From positions 44,084 to 108,083 of the forward strand of contig NZ_JAMQAW010000036.1 of assembly GCF_023701525.1 (NCBI RefSeq): a stretch of DNA of 64,000 nt, in the 5' to 3' direction. Below are positions 44,471 to 53,717 of this stretch, piece by piece; within the stretch, counting starts at the first letter, position 1; each line of letters opens with the position of its first letter. The notes below the pieces were generated by a model. The model saw nothing but the letters and a program-made list of their open reading frames with translations, was not told the origin of the DNA and ran no database searches. Both the position numbers and the translations under genes were made by a program. This stretch comes from Streptomyces albipurpureus. GTDB taxonomy: Bacteria; Actinomycetota; Actinomycetes; Streptomycetales; Streptomycetaceae.

Positions 44471-45412
44471 ATGACCACGTACACCCTGCGTTCGAAGCGC
44501 CGCCGTGCGGCGCTTCGAACCGCGGCCTTCCTCTCGCCCTGGTTGATCGGCTTCAGCGTCTTCTTCGCCTATCCGCTGATCTCGACCGTGTACTTCTCCT
44601 TCATGAAGTACGACGGCATCCGTCCGCCCGTCTTCGATGGGCTGGACAACTGGACCTATGTCTTCAACGACTACCCGATGTTCTGGCCCGCGGTTCGGAA
44701 CACCCTGTGGCTGGTGCTGGTGATGGTCACCTGCCGAGTCGCCTTCGGGCTCGGCGTGGGACTTCTCATCACCAAGATCAAGACGGGTGCCGGTGTCTTC
44801 CGCACCCTCTTCTACCTGCCCTATCTCGCCCCGCCGGTCGCCGCCACACTCGCCTTCGTCTTTCTGCTCAACCCCGGAACAGGACCGGTCAATTCGATCC
44901 TGGAATCGGTCGGAATCTCGGCGCCCGGCTGGTTCACCGATCCCACCTGGTCCAAACCGGCACTCACCGCGCTGGCCGTCTGGGGCGTCGGCGATCTGAT
45001 GGTGATCTTCATGGCGGCGCTGCTCGACGTACCCAAGGAGCAGTACGAGGCATCGAAGCTGGACGGGGCCTCGTCCTGGCAGCAGTTCCGTTTCATCACC
45101 CTGCCGAACATCTCACCCATCGTGCTGTTCGCGGTCGTCACGGGCGTGATCCAGGCAATGCAGTACTACACCCAGCCACTTGTCGCCGGGAAAGTGGCAT
45201 CGGGAGTGATCGGCGGCAGCGGGCAGCAGTTCGAGCCGGGCTATCCCGAGAAATCGACCCTGACCCTGCCGCAGATCATCTACAACGCCGGATTCCAACG
45301 CTTCGACTACGGGGCGGCTGCCGTGATCGCCGTCGTCCTCTTCGCGCTTTCGATGGTCTTCACCGCGTTCTTGATGCGCAGCCGAGGCGGACTCATCCGG
45401 GTGGGTGACTGA
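44471..45412 (+). CDS. csnF: Sugar ABC transporter permease, CsnF-like
   Basis: MalF-type membrane subunit of 313 residues with six helices. It starts MTTYTLRSKRRRAALRTAAF, with a basic cytoplasmic N-terminus and first helix FLSPWLIGFSVFFAYPLIST. The EAA coupling loop that contacts the ATPase is YEASKLDGASSWQQFRFITL. It lies 16 nt after the lipoprotein gene and 3 nt before the next permease, so the three are translated together. Confidence 0.93.
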   Translation: MTTYTLRSKRRRAALRTAAFLSPWLIGFSVFFAYPLISTVYFSFMKYDGIRPPVFDGLDNWTYVFNDYPMFWPAVRNTLWLVLVMVTCRVAFGLGVGLLITKIKTGAGVFRTLFYLPYLAPPVAATLAFVFLLNPGTGPVNSILESVGISAPGWFTDPTWSKPALTALAVWGVGDLMVIFMAALLDVPKEQYEASKLDGASSWQQFRFITLPNISPIVLFAVVTGVIQAMQYYTQPLVAGKVASGVIGGSGQQFEPGYPEKSTLTLPQIIYNAGFQRFDYGAAAVIAVVLFALSMVFTAFLMRSRGGLIRVGD

Positions 45413-45415
45413 ATC

Positions 45416-46315
45416 ATGACCACAACACTCGACAAGCCTTCCAAGCCCACGGCAAAAGCACCGAGGACCGCCGCACACCGCACTGCCCGCCGCAAGGCCC
45501 TGCTGCACTGGATCGCGGTGCATTCCCTCGGCGTGGCCGCAGCGCTGTTCTTCGTCCTCCCGTTCGTCTTCATCTTCCTGACATCGCTGATGGGCGGCCA
45601 GCAGACGCTCACCCGGGATCTCATTCCGACGACCTGGGAGTGGGGCAACTACGCCAAGGTGTTCGACACCCCGGGCTTTCTCACCTGGTGGAAGAACACC
45701 CTGCTGTACGCCGGCTTGGGAACCGTCCTCACGGTTGTCTCCTCGATTCCCGTGGCCTACGCACTCGCCAAGTTCCGATTCCGCGGACAGCGGCTGGCCA
45801 TGATGCTGGTCATCTCGATGATGATGCTGCCACCCCAGGTGATCATCATCCCGATGTACCTCTTCTGGGCCAAGGAGTTGGACCTGGCGGGAAGCCTCTG
45901 GCCACTCATCATCCCGATGGCGTTCGGGGATGCCTTCGCCATCTTCCTGTTGCGGCAGTTCCTGCTCACCATTCCCGGTGAGTATCTGGACTCCGCACGG
46001 GTAGACGGCTGTGGCGAGCTGCGCATTCTCCTTCGAGTGGTGCTCCCCATGGCCAAACCGGGAATCGCCGCGGTGGCTCTGTTCCAGTTCTTCTTCGCCT
46101 GGAACGACTACTTCGGCCCGCAGATCTACGCATCGGAGAACCCGGCCGCTTGGACGCTCAGTTACGGCCTTGAGTCGTTCAAGGGAGCGCACCATACCGA
46201 CTGGAACCTCACGATGGCCGCGACCATTCTGGTCATGGCCCCCGTGATCCTCGTGTTCTTCTTCGCGCAGAAAGCGTTTGTTGAGGGTGTCACACTGACC
46301 GGAGTGAAAGGCTAG
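45416..46315 (+). CDS. csnG: Sugar ABC transporter permease, CsnG-like
   Basis: MalG-type partner of the preceding permease, 299 residues, six helices (first: LGVAAALFFVLPFVFIFLTS). The EAA loop reads YLDSARVDGCGELRILLRVV, then LPMAKPGIAAVALFQFFFAW. The C-terminal helix ILVMAPVILVFFFAQKAFVE leads into the conserved TGVKG end. It forms the channel with CsnF. No ATP-binding protein gene follows; the genus usually shares MsiK among such importers. Confidence 0.93.
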   Translation: MTTTLDKPSKPTAKAPRTAAHRTARRKALLHWIAVHSLGVAAALFFVLPFVFIFLTSLMGGQQTLTRDLIPTTWEWGNYAKVFDTPGFLTWWKNTLLYAGLGTVLTVVSSIPVAYALAKFRFRGQRLAMMLVISMMMLPPQVIIIPMYLFWAKELDLAGSLWPLIIPMAFGDAFAIFLLRQFLLTIPGEYLDSARVDGCGELRILLRVVLPMAKPGIAAVALFQFFFAWNDYFGPQIYASENPAAWTLSYGLESFKGAHHTDWNLTMAATILVMAPVILVFFFAQKAFVEGVTLTGVKG

Positions 46316-46323
46316 ACGTTTTG

Positions 46324-47589
46324 ATGAAGCTCGCAGTCGTTGGTGGCGGGTCCACCTATACACCCGAGTTGATTGACGGGTTCGCCAGGCTGAGGGACAC
46401 CCTCCCGATCAGCGAGCTGGTCCTGATCGACCCTGACGCGGAACGCCTGGAACTCGTCGGCGGCCTGGCCCGGCGGATCTTCGCGCGGCAGGGCCATGCG
46501 GGAACGATCACCACCACCACGGATACGGACGCGGGCGTCGCCGATGCCGACGCGGTGCTCCTCCAGCTCCGCGTCGGCGGCCAGGCCGCGCGCCAGCAGG
46601 ACGAGACCTGGCCACTGGAATGCGGTTGCATCGGCCAGGAGACCACTGGGGCGGGCGGTCTGGCCAAGGCGCTCCGCACGGTTCCCGTCGTCCTCGACAT
46701 CGCCGAGCGGGTGCGCCGCACCAACCCGAACGCCTGGATCATCGACTTCACCAACCCCGTCGGCATCGTGACCAGGGCGCTGCTCCAGGCCGGCCACAAG
46801 GCCGTTGGGCTATGCAATGTCGCCATCGGATTCCAGCGCAAATTCGCCGCGCTGCTCGACACCGCGCCCGGCGACATCCATCTGGACCACGTCGGACTCA
46901 ACCATCTGACCTGGGAGACCGGGGTGCGGGTGGGCGGTCCCCAGGGCGCGGACGTACTGCCCAAGCTGCTGGCCGAACACGGCGACGCGATCGCCGGGGA
47001 TCTCCGGCTGCCGCGTCAGCTGCTCGACCGGCTCGGCGTCGTACCGTCGTACTACCTGCGCTACTTCTACGGCCACGACGAGGTCGTACGCGAGCTCGCG
47101 ACCAAACCGTCACGGGCCGCCGAGGTCGCCGAGATGGAACGGCAACTGCTCACGATGTACGCGGACCCGCAGCTGGACACCAAGCCCGAACTGCTCGCCA
47201 AACGCGGTGGAGCCTTCTACTCGGAGGCCGCCGTCGACCTCGCGGCGGCGCTGCTCGGTGGCGGCGGCAGCCCCCACCAGGTGGTGAACACCCTGAACAA
47301 CGGAACACTGCCCTTCCTCCCCGATGACGCCGTGATCGAGGTACAGGCGGCAGTCGGTGCGCAGGGGGCCGTACCCCTGCCCGTACCGGAGCTCGATCCG
47401 CTGTACTCCGGGCTGATCGCACAGGTGACGGCCTATGAGCGGCTGGCCCTGGACGCCGCACTGCACGGCGGGCGGGAACGCGTCTTCCGCACGCTGCTGT
47501 CGCATCCCCTGATCGGGCAGTACGAGTACGCCGAGGCGCTCACCGGCAAGCTGATCGCGCACAACCGGGAGCACCTGGCGTGGGCGTGA
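46324..47589 (+). CDS. csnH: GH4-family glycosidase (6-phospho-beta-glucosidase type), CsnH-like
   Basis: NAD- and Mn-dependent intracellular glycosidase that cleaves by oxidation/elimination. The 421 residues start MKLAVVGGGSTYTPELIDGF, the NAD fold of GH4. Metal- and substrate-binding motifs are LCNVAIGFQRK (Cys of the C-N motif) and DHVGLNHLTWET (N-H). YYLRYFYGHDEVV and ALLGGGGSPHQVVNTLNNGT are typical of 6-phospho-beta-glucosidases. ATG 46324 is chosen over the preceding TTG. Since the importer is an ABC system rather than a PTS, the substrate is presumably unphosphorylated or phosphorylated by the next gene's kinase. It overlaps that gene by 10 nt. Confidence 0.9.
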   Translation: MKLAVVGGGSTYTPELIDGFARLRDTLPISELVLIDPDAERLELVGGLARRIFARQGHAGTITTTTDTDAGVADADAVLLQLRVGGQAARQQDETWPLECGCIGQETTGAGGLAKALRTVPVVLDIAERVRRTNPNAWIIDFTNPVGIVTRALLQAGHKAVGLCNVAIGFQRKFAALLDTAPGDIHLDHVGLNHLTWETGVRVGGPQGADVLPKLLAEHGDAIAGDLRLPRQLLDRLGVVPSYYLRYFYGHDEVVRELATKPSRAAEVAEMERQLLTMYADPQLDTKPELLAKRGGAFYSEAAVDLAAALLGGGGSPHQVVNTLNNGTLPFLPDDAVIEVQAAVGAQGAVPLPVPELDPLYSGLIAQVTAYERLALDAALHGGRERVFRTLLSHPLIGQYEYAEALTGKLIAHNREHLAWA

Positions 47590-48587
47590 TCGCTGCGGGG
47601 TCCGACACCGCGACCTCCTCCGTCCTCGCCATCGACGCGGGCAACAGCAAGACCGATCTGGCCTTCGTCGGGGTGGACGGTTCGGTACTCGCGACCGCGC
47701 GGGTAGGTGGCTTCCAGCCGCCGACGACCGGTATCGACGCGGCACTCGACATGCTGGGCACCGCGGTCGAGGGCGCCCTGGCGGACGCCCGCTCGCGGGG
47801 CGCGGCCATTGGCGAGGTCGAGCATGTCTCGGCGTGTCTCGCCAACGCAGACCTTCCGGTGGAGGAGCGGGAACTGACCGAAGCCATCCTCAGCCGTGGC
47901 TGGGCACGCACGGCCGAGGTGCGCAACGACACCTTCGCGGTGCTCCGCGCGGGTGTGGACGAGCCGCTGGGCGTGGCCGTGGTGTGCGGTGCGGGCATCA
48001 ACTGCGTGGGCATGCTCCCCGACGGCCGTACCGCACGGTTCCCGGCGATCGGGAAGATCTCCGGGGACTGGGGTGGTGGCGGCGGGCTCTCCGATGAAGC
48101 GATGTGGCATGCGGCACGGGCGGAGGACGGTCGCGGCGAACCGACGGAACTAGCCCGAACGCTTCCGCGCCACTTCGGTCTGGACTCGATGTACGCACTG
48201 ATCGAGGCATTCCATCTGGGGCGGATCCCGGTGGAACGCAGACATGAGATGGCTCCCGTCCTCTTCGCCACCAGTATCGCGGGGGACCCCGTGGCACGTT
48301 CCCTGGTACGTCGGCAGGCGGAGGAAGTCGTCGCCATGTCGACGGTGGCCCTGGAGAAGCTAGGCCTACTGGACGAGAGGGTTCCGGTCTTGCTGGGCGG
48401 AGGCGTACTGGCTGCCCGGCATCCGGAGTTGGACGAGCAGATCGTCGCACTGCTCGCGGCGAAGGCCCCGAAGGCCGTGATCAGGGTGGTGACGGCTCCA
48501 CCGGTACTGGGAGCCGCGCTGCTCGGTCTCGACCGTCTGGGAGCTCCAGCAGCGGCCCGGGCCAAGCTGCGCGCCTACTACATCTAG
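47580..48587 (+). CDS. csnK: BadF/BadG-type (N-acetyl)glucosamine kinase, CsnK-like
   Basis: ATP-dependent sugar kinase of the actin fold, 335 residues. GTG 47580 overlaps the csnH end. N-terminal phosphate loop: LAIDAGNSKTDLAFVGVDGS; GVAVVCGAGINCVGM and ISGDWGGGGGLSDEA are the GlcNAc-kinase-like phosphate-2 and substrate regions, and VPVLLGGGVLAARHPEL is the adenosine motif. It probably phosphorylates the amino sugar released from, or carried by, the imported oligosaccharide. Last gene of the operon. Confidence 0.9.
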   Translation: MGVIAAGSDTATSSVLAIDAGNSKTDLAFVGVDGSVLATARVGGFQPPTTGIDAALDMLGTAVEGALADARSRGAAIGEVEHVSACLANADLPVEERELTEAILSRGWARTAEVRNDTFAVLRAGVDEPLGVAVVCGAGINCVGMLPDGRTARFPAIGKISGDWGGGGGLSDEAMWHAARAEDGRGEPTELARTLPRHFGLDSMYALIEAFHLGRIPVERRHEMAPVLFATSIAGDPVARSLVRRQAEEVVAMSTVALEKLGLLDERVPVLLGGGVLAARHPELDEQIVALLAAKAPKAVIRVVTAPPVLGAALLGLDRLGAPAAARAKLRAYYI

Positions 48588-49505
48588 GGGGCGGACAGGG
48601 GGCGCCCCGGCGCCTCGCGGCACGGAAGGCGCACCCGCCCGGTGCTTCTCCACGAGTACACGACGGGCCCAGGCGTGCCGTGCTACGTACAGGTCGTCGG
48701 GGGCGATGCAGTGGTGACGTGGTGGTGATGCGGTCCGTGTGTCTGACCCGACTGGAGGGCAGGCACACGGGCTTTCGTCGTACGCGGTGCTCACCGCAGG
48801 TCAGGGCGCGGAGCAGTGCTCACCGATGGCTCGGCCCGGTGATGATCGGGGCGGGCCTGCTTTCCAGTGCTCAGCGGCCTGCTCGTTTCCGGTGCCGGTG
48901 CCTGGCCGCCGGGGCGCCGCCGAAGCCGCTGCCGAGGGCGGGGAGTCGGGGCTTGAGCGGACGGCTCCGGGGTATGGGGTCCGGGTCGGGGTTCAGACCC
49001 GGGAGCGGAGGCACAGGCTCCCCCTCACAGCGCTGGCGCCCGGAGCTGCCGGTCTCCGCGCTATCGGGCGAGGCTGCGGGGGTGAAGTCTGTGGGGATGA
49101 AGCCTGTGGGGGCGCCGGATCCCGGGGGTCGGAGACAGCGGTTCATCAGGAAGCGGGGAGAGGTTCGGTCGGGTTCCCGCGGTTCGAGAGAGCGCCCGCA
49201 CGCCCCGTCAGATGCGCACAGCGCAGGAACGGACAGCGGAAACCGCGGGGATGAGGAGGCGCCAGGGGGCGCGGACTGTCGGTCACGCCCCCATCAGTGC
49301 GCTGGAAAGGGGAACCGATCAAGGTCCTGAAGCGTATTCAGGAGGAGGAACCACAGCTGATCGGACTCAACGGTCCCATTGCCACAGGCTCAAGATCCAG
49401 TCAATCTAGCTGTGTTTGTCCGTCATCGCGGCCATACTCTGGCCAGGGGACATCCTCCGACCCGCTGGGGAGCGGGCCGATGTCAGCGACCGAGGGGGAG
49501 GTCAG
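48588..49505. other. Long intergenic region, no gene seen
   Basis: 918 bases, the longest gap in the window. Several frames are open but their translations are low-complexity G/R/P-rich and lack any start context, so I reject them. Mononucleotide-G-rich between about 48930 and 49150. It should contain the promoter of the following seven-gene cassette; I cannot place it. A small RNA gene cannot be excluded by eye. Confidence 0.45.
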
Positions 49506-50942
49506 GTGACACAGCTGCAAACCGGGCAGCCCGTGCCCGTGCATTCGGCTCCGACGTCCACGCCGACGCCCACGCCCGCGCAGCCGCCTGGGACCGCTCT
49601 GGGACTTCCACCGTCTGGTGGGTCACCGGTGCCCCGCGGTGCCCTGGCGGACGCGGCGGACCGGGTCCGTTCCGCCGCCACGACCGAGCCGGGACGGCTG
49701 AGGATCATCGGGGCCGTGTTGGCCGCGCTGGTCGTCGTCTTCGGCACGGTCACCGCGTTCGAGATCACCGACCGAGCCTCGGCGGCTGATGACGTCGTCA
49801 GCCGCAGCCAACCGTTGAGCGCGGATGCCGCGTCCGTATACCGCTCGCTGGCCGACGCGGACACCGCGGCGTCCAGTGGGTTCCTGGCCGGCTCGGGTGC
49901 TGAGCCCGCTGGGGTGCGCGAGCGGTATGAGAAGGACATCAGCCTCGCCTCGCAACTGCTGATCAAGGCCGCCACCCACACGGACAGTTCCAGCGAGTCC
50001 GGCCGCCAGATAGCCACATTGAACGAACAGCTCCCGCTCTACACCGGGCGGGTAGAGACAGCCCGTACCTACAACCGGCAAGGGTTGCCCCTCGGTGGAG
50101 CGTACCTGCGATTCGCCAACGAGCAGATGAGCAAGGTGCTGCTACCCGCAGCTCAGAAGCTCTACGACGCGGAGAGCTCCCGGCTCGACCGGGACGACGA
50201 GGACGCCCGCTTCTGGCCGATACTCTCCATCGCGCTCGGGCTGCTGGCCCTCGGAGCGCTCGGCTGGGCCCAACACCGCAGCTACCGTCGGACCAATCGC
50301 GTCTTCAACCACGGCCTGTTGGCCGCCACCGCCGCCGCCACGGTCGTCCTGCTCTGGCTCGCGGTCGGGCACACAGTGGCCCGCTCCCAGCTGGACGAGG
50401 CCCGGGAGCACGGTCAGAAGTCGCTGAAGGTGCTCAACGACGCCAGGATCAGCTCCCTCAAGGCCCGAGCCAATGAGAACCTCACCCTGGTCGCGCGGGG
50501 CGCGGTACTCACCGATGACGGCAAGCGTGACAAGTACGAATCGGAGTACGGCGCGGGGATGCTCAAGCTCAGCGATGGGCTGGGCAGGGCGGAGACGCTC
50601 GCGGACGACGACGAGGGACGCGACCCCGTCAAGGCCGCTGCGACGAGCGTCGCCGAGTGGCAGCTCCGGCACCGGGCGGCCAGTACCACCGACAAGTCCG
50701 GCGACTACGACGGCGCGCTGGACAAGGTCATCGGTGCGAAGGACTCGACCGGGGAGTCGTTCGATCAGGTGGACGCGGCTTTGGCGAAGGCGCTGGCGCA
50801 TGAGCAGCGAGAGTTCACCCGGGCCGCCCGCGCTGGACGGGACGCGCTGGGCGGCCTTCCGTTGGGCGCGGCCGCGCTGGGTGTGCTGGGTGCGGCAGGC
50901 GCGATCCTCGGCATCAACCGCAGGCTTTCGGAGTACCGGTGA
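49506..50942 (+). CDS. GlnX-like four-helix membrane sensor protein
   Basis: 478 residues from GTG 49506 (GGAGG upstream). A disordered P/T-rich cytoplasmic N-terminus is followed by four helices: about 66-86, 236-256, 268-288 and 450-470. This gives two external domains (87-235 and 289-449), both helical, with a short cytoplasmic loop. Order and topology match mycobacterial GlnX, which relays binding of amino acids by GlnH to kinase PknG. Those two partners are encoded one and three genes downstream. I therefore call it the membrane sensor of the cassette; sequence-level homology to GlnX was not tested. Its stop overlaps an alternative start of the next gene (GTGA). Confidence 0.75.
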   Translation: MTQLQTGQPVPVHSAPTSTPTPTPAQPPGTALGLPPSGGSPVPRGALADAADRVRSAATTEPGRLRIIGAVLAALVVVFGTVTAFEITDRASAADDVVSRSQPLSADAASVYRSLADADTAASSGFLAGSGAEPAGVRERYEKDISLASQLLIKAATHTDSSSESGRQIATLNEQLPLYTGRVETARTYNRQGLPLGGAYLRFANEQMSKVLLPAAQKLYDAESSRLDRDDEDARFWPILSIALGLLALGALGWAQHRSYRRTNRVFNHGLLAATAAATVVLLWLAVGHTVARSQLDEAREHGQKSLKVLNDARISSLKARANENLTLVARGAVLTDDGKRDKYESEYGAGMLKLSDGLGRAETLADDDEGRDPVKAAATSVAEWQLRHRAASTTDKSGDYDGALDKVIGAKDSTGESFDQVDAALAKALAHEQREFTRAARAGRDALGGLPLGAAALGVLGAAGAILGINRRLSEYR

Positions 50943-50953
50943 GAGGGGGCGTG

Positions 50954-52093
50954 ATGCCGGACGACGAGACCGGGTCAGGGACCGAGTCCCAGGCAGCGGC
51001 GGGAGCCGGGGCACGGGCCGGTGCTGAGCCAGCCGCGGGCAGCGCGGCCAGGCGGGAGAGTCGCGCTCGGCTCGACCCGCGCGCCTCGCGGCTCAGGGGC
51101 AGAGTGAGCTTCCGGGGCTGGGGTGGTGTCGCCGGCATGGCCACGGCCTGTGTGCTGACGGCCGTGGGCACCTTGCTGCCGCTCTCCCAAGGGGCGGTCT
51201 CACACCTTCCGGCGACGGGTCACAGCATCTCCATGGTGGAGCCGGCGAAGGCCGACGCCTGCACCAGCCCGGAGGCGTCCCTGACCCCGTCCTCAGCGGA
51301 TGGACCCAACATCCTGGCGATCAAGAAGCGCGGGAAGCTGATCGTCGGTGTCGACCAGAACAGCTACCGCTGGGGGTACCGCGATCCGGCGACCGGTTCA
51401 CTCAAGGGCTTCGACATCGATCTGGCCCGTGCCATCGCCGAGGACATCCTCGGAAAGCCGGACGCGGTGATCTTCCGTGCCATACCCACCAACCAGCGCA
51501 TCCCCGCGCTGAACAACGGCACGGTGGACATCGTGGTGCGGACGATGACGATCAACTGCGCCCGGATCAAGCAGGTCGCCTTCTCCACCGCCTACTTCCA
51601 GGCCGGACAGCAGGTCCTCGCCCCCAAGACCTCCAAGATCACGGGGTACAACGCCTCACTCAAGGGCAAGAGGGTCTGCTCGGCCGAGGGTTCGACGGCC
51701 TACGAAGAACTGGAGAAGAACTCATTCGGGGCGATCTTCAAGGACAAGCACGACGGAAAGCCCGCTGACGACGACGTTCTCACGGTCTCCAACCAGCTGG
51801 ACTGCCTGGTACGGCTGCAGGAGGGACTGGTCGACGCGGTCGTCACGGACAACGCCCTCGCCGCGGGTCAGGCGGCACAGGACCCTACCGTGGAGCTCAA
51901 GGGCGGCAAGCCCTTCACCACCGAGTTCTACGGAGTGGCGACCAAACTCGGCAAGGACGATGTGGTCCGCCGGGTGAACCAGGTACTGGAGGAGTACCGA
52001 CAGACCGCGTGGAAGGCCGCTTACCAGGATTGGTTGGCGGACGATCTGCCCGGGATATCCGGGCCGCCCGCACCCAAGTACCGGGACGGCTAG
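50954..52093 (+). CDS. GlnH-like membrane-anchored amino-acid-binding protein
   Basis: Family-3 solute-binding protein, 379 residues. The N-terminal ~50 residues are A/G/R-rich and cytoplasmic, then comes one hydrophobic helix (about 56-78, GWGGVAGMATACVLTAVGTL) without a proper lipobox or clear cleavage site, so it is probably a membrane anchor. The binding fold begins ILAIKKRGKLIVGVDQNSYR and continues FDIDLARAIAEDILG, FRAIPTNQRIPALNNGTVDI, ALAAGQAAQDPTVELKGGKP and NQVLEEYRQTAWKAAYQDWL. Amino-acid ligands (Asp/Glu in mycobacterial GlnH) are expected. No ABC permease is adjacent, which supports sensing rather than transport. ATG 50954 is chosen (GAGGGGG upstream); GTG 50939 is possible. Confidence 0.85.
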   Translation: MPDDETGSGTESQAAAGAGARAGAEPAAGSAARRESRARLDPRASRLRGRVSFRGWGGVAGMATACVLTAVGTLLPLSQGAVSHLPATGHSISMVEPAKADACTSPEASLTPSSADGPNILAIKKRGKLIVGVDQNSYRWGYRDPATGSLKGFDIDLARAIAEDILGKPDAVIFRAIPTNQRIPALNNGTVDIVVRTMTINCARIKQVAFSTAYFQAGQQVLAPKTSKITGYNASLKGKRVCSAEGSTAYEELEKNSFGAIFKDKHDGKPADDDVLTVSNQLDCLVRLQEGLVDAVVTDNALAAGQAAQDPTVELKGGKPFTTEFYGVATKLGKDDVVRRVNQVLEEYRQTAWKAAYQDWLADDLPGISGPPAPKYRDG

Positions 52094-52359
52094 GCGGATA
52101 GCCCGGATAGACGGCCCAACGTCTGGGTCGCCTGGAGCCAAGGGGTGGCAACCCGGCCGGGGTAGCCGCGCGGAGACCGGGCGGTCAACGCCGACCGGTT
52201 CCGTCGCTGGCACGCCGACCGGACCGTGCCCCGGTGACAGCGGCAGGTAGGACCCGTTTCGGAGAGCGGCGACATCGCGACGGGGTTGCGGTGCGGCAGC
52301 GGGACGGGAGTGCAGGAGCCGTGCGACAACGCCCGGCTGACCGACGAAAGAGGTGATCG

Positions 52360-53694
52360 ATGGGCGCCGCGGGACCGTTCGCCGGCTCCGGGAAAGCTCC
52401 CGGGCCGCCGATGGACCGGGACGAGGTGGACCGCGCGCTGGCGCGGCTCGGAGCCGAGTACGAGGCGATCGAGACCTCTTTGCTGGCCCTCCAGGACCAC
52501 GCGGGGCGCAGACTCCTCGAAGGTGCCGAGCTCACCGGTGTCACCAAGGACCGCTGGGCCGCCACCGAGCAGTCCATCACCGTGCTCTGGGGATATTTCG
52601 AAGCGTACAGCTCCGCCCTCACCAGCGCCCGGGAGCTGCGCGCACGTCGCCGTTGGTCGAGCCGTGAGGACTTGGTGGAGCTCACCGACCGACTCCGCGG
52701 GGCCAGCGTGACCGTGGCCAACCCCACCGCGCAGCTGACCTCCTCGATCACCGGCCCCGCCAAGCTCTCCGAGCAGTTCAGCCTGGAAGAGCTCGTCGCC
52801 CGGATGAATGACCTCTACGCCCGCTCCCTGGACATGGTCGTCACAGCCGATGCGGTCTGGTCGGCCCTACCCGCCCGTATCGATCTGCTCTCCGCCGAGC
52901 TTCAGCGCACCCGCTCGCTGGCGCACTCCGTCGGCGTGCGACCGGGCGAACACCCCTCCGGGGACGAACTGGAGTCCATCACCCATGAGCTGACCACGCT
53001 CCGCGCCCAAGTGATCTCCGACCCCATGGCGTTCTGGCGGCCCGCTCCAGGATCGTCCGCACCGGGCGGCGGACGACCGGACACCGACCGCTATGACCGT
53101 TCTGCCCGCGCCCTGCAGGACATCAGGGGTGAGATAGACGCGGTACTGCGGGTCCGCCAGGACTCCGAGGAGCGGCTGATCAGGCTGCGGGACGTGCTCT
53201 CGCGCGCCGATCGCACCCTCACCGCGGCACGCTCAGCGCGAGGGGAGGTGCTGGCGAAGATCGCCGCCTCGGAGGTGCCCGCAGTCAGCGGGCCGGCCAC
53301 CGCCCTGCAGGAGCGGCTCGCGACCGCCGCCGAGTACCGCCGTCACTCCCAGTGGCATCGGCTCTCCCCCCTGCTGGAACTGCTGGAGCGAGAGGCCGAG
53401 GACGAACTGCTCCGCGCCCGTGAGTCCCTGACCGCGGTAACCGCCCCGCTCGCGGTCCGGGCGGAGCTGCGCGGCAGATTGGACGCTTACAAGGCCAAGG
53501 TGGCCCGCCACGGCTTCGCGGAGGACCCGCTGCTCATCGAGCGCTATGACGCCGCGCGAAGAATGCTGTGGAGCGCGCCGTGTGATCTACGGGTCGCCGA
53601 GCACGCGGTGCTGCGCTACCAGCAGGCCGCGGCTGAGGCGTTGACCCAGCGGGAGCCCGGCCCGTCGGGCCCCACGGACCGCGGAGGGTATTAG
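52360..53694 (+). CDS. Helical coiled-coil-rich protein of the PknG cassette
   Basis: 444-residue soluble protein, start ATG 52360 after AGAGGTGATC. I recognise no domain. It is nearly all helical and charged, with heptad-like stretches (VDRALARLGAEYEAIETSLL; RLRDVLSRADRTLTAARSAR; LLELLEREAEDELLRARESL), a short Gly/Pro break near residue 225-245, and a helical end with conserved-looking WSAPCDLRVAEHAVLRYQQA. No signal or membrane segment. Its place between the binding protein and the kinase (24 nt before the kinase) suggests a scaffold or regulator of the kinase; this is inference. Confidence 0.72.
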   Translation: MGAAGPFAGSGKAPGPPMDRDEVDRALARLGAEYEAIETSLLALQDHAGRRLLEGAELTGVTKDRWAATEQSITVLWGYFEAYSSALTSARELRARRRWSSREDLVELTDRLRGASVTVANPTAQLTSSITGPAKLSEQFSLEELVARMNDLYARSLDMVVTADAVWSALPARIDLLSAELQRTRSLAHSVGVRPGEHPSGDELESITHELTTLRAQVISDPMAFWRPAPGSSAPGGGRPDTDRYDRSARALQDIRGEIDAVLRVRQDSEERLIRLRDVLSRADRTLTAARSARGEVLAKIAASEVPAVSGPATALQERLATAAEYRRHSQWHRLSPLLELLEREAEDELLRARESLTAVTAPLAVRAELRGRLDAYKAKVARHGFAEDPLLIERYDAARRMLWSAPCDLRVAEHAVLRYQQAAAEALTQREPGPSGPTDRGGY

Positions 53695-53717
53695 ATGAGC
53701 ACGCGGACGGAGGAGTC

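Noticed and set aside
48680..49330. Possible gene in the gap before the PknG cassette
   Set aside because: Overlapping open frames in several phases, low-complexity products, no ribosome site.
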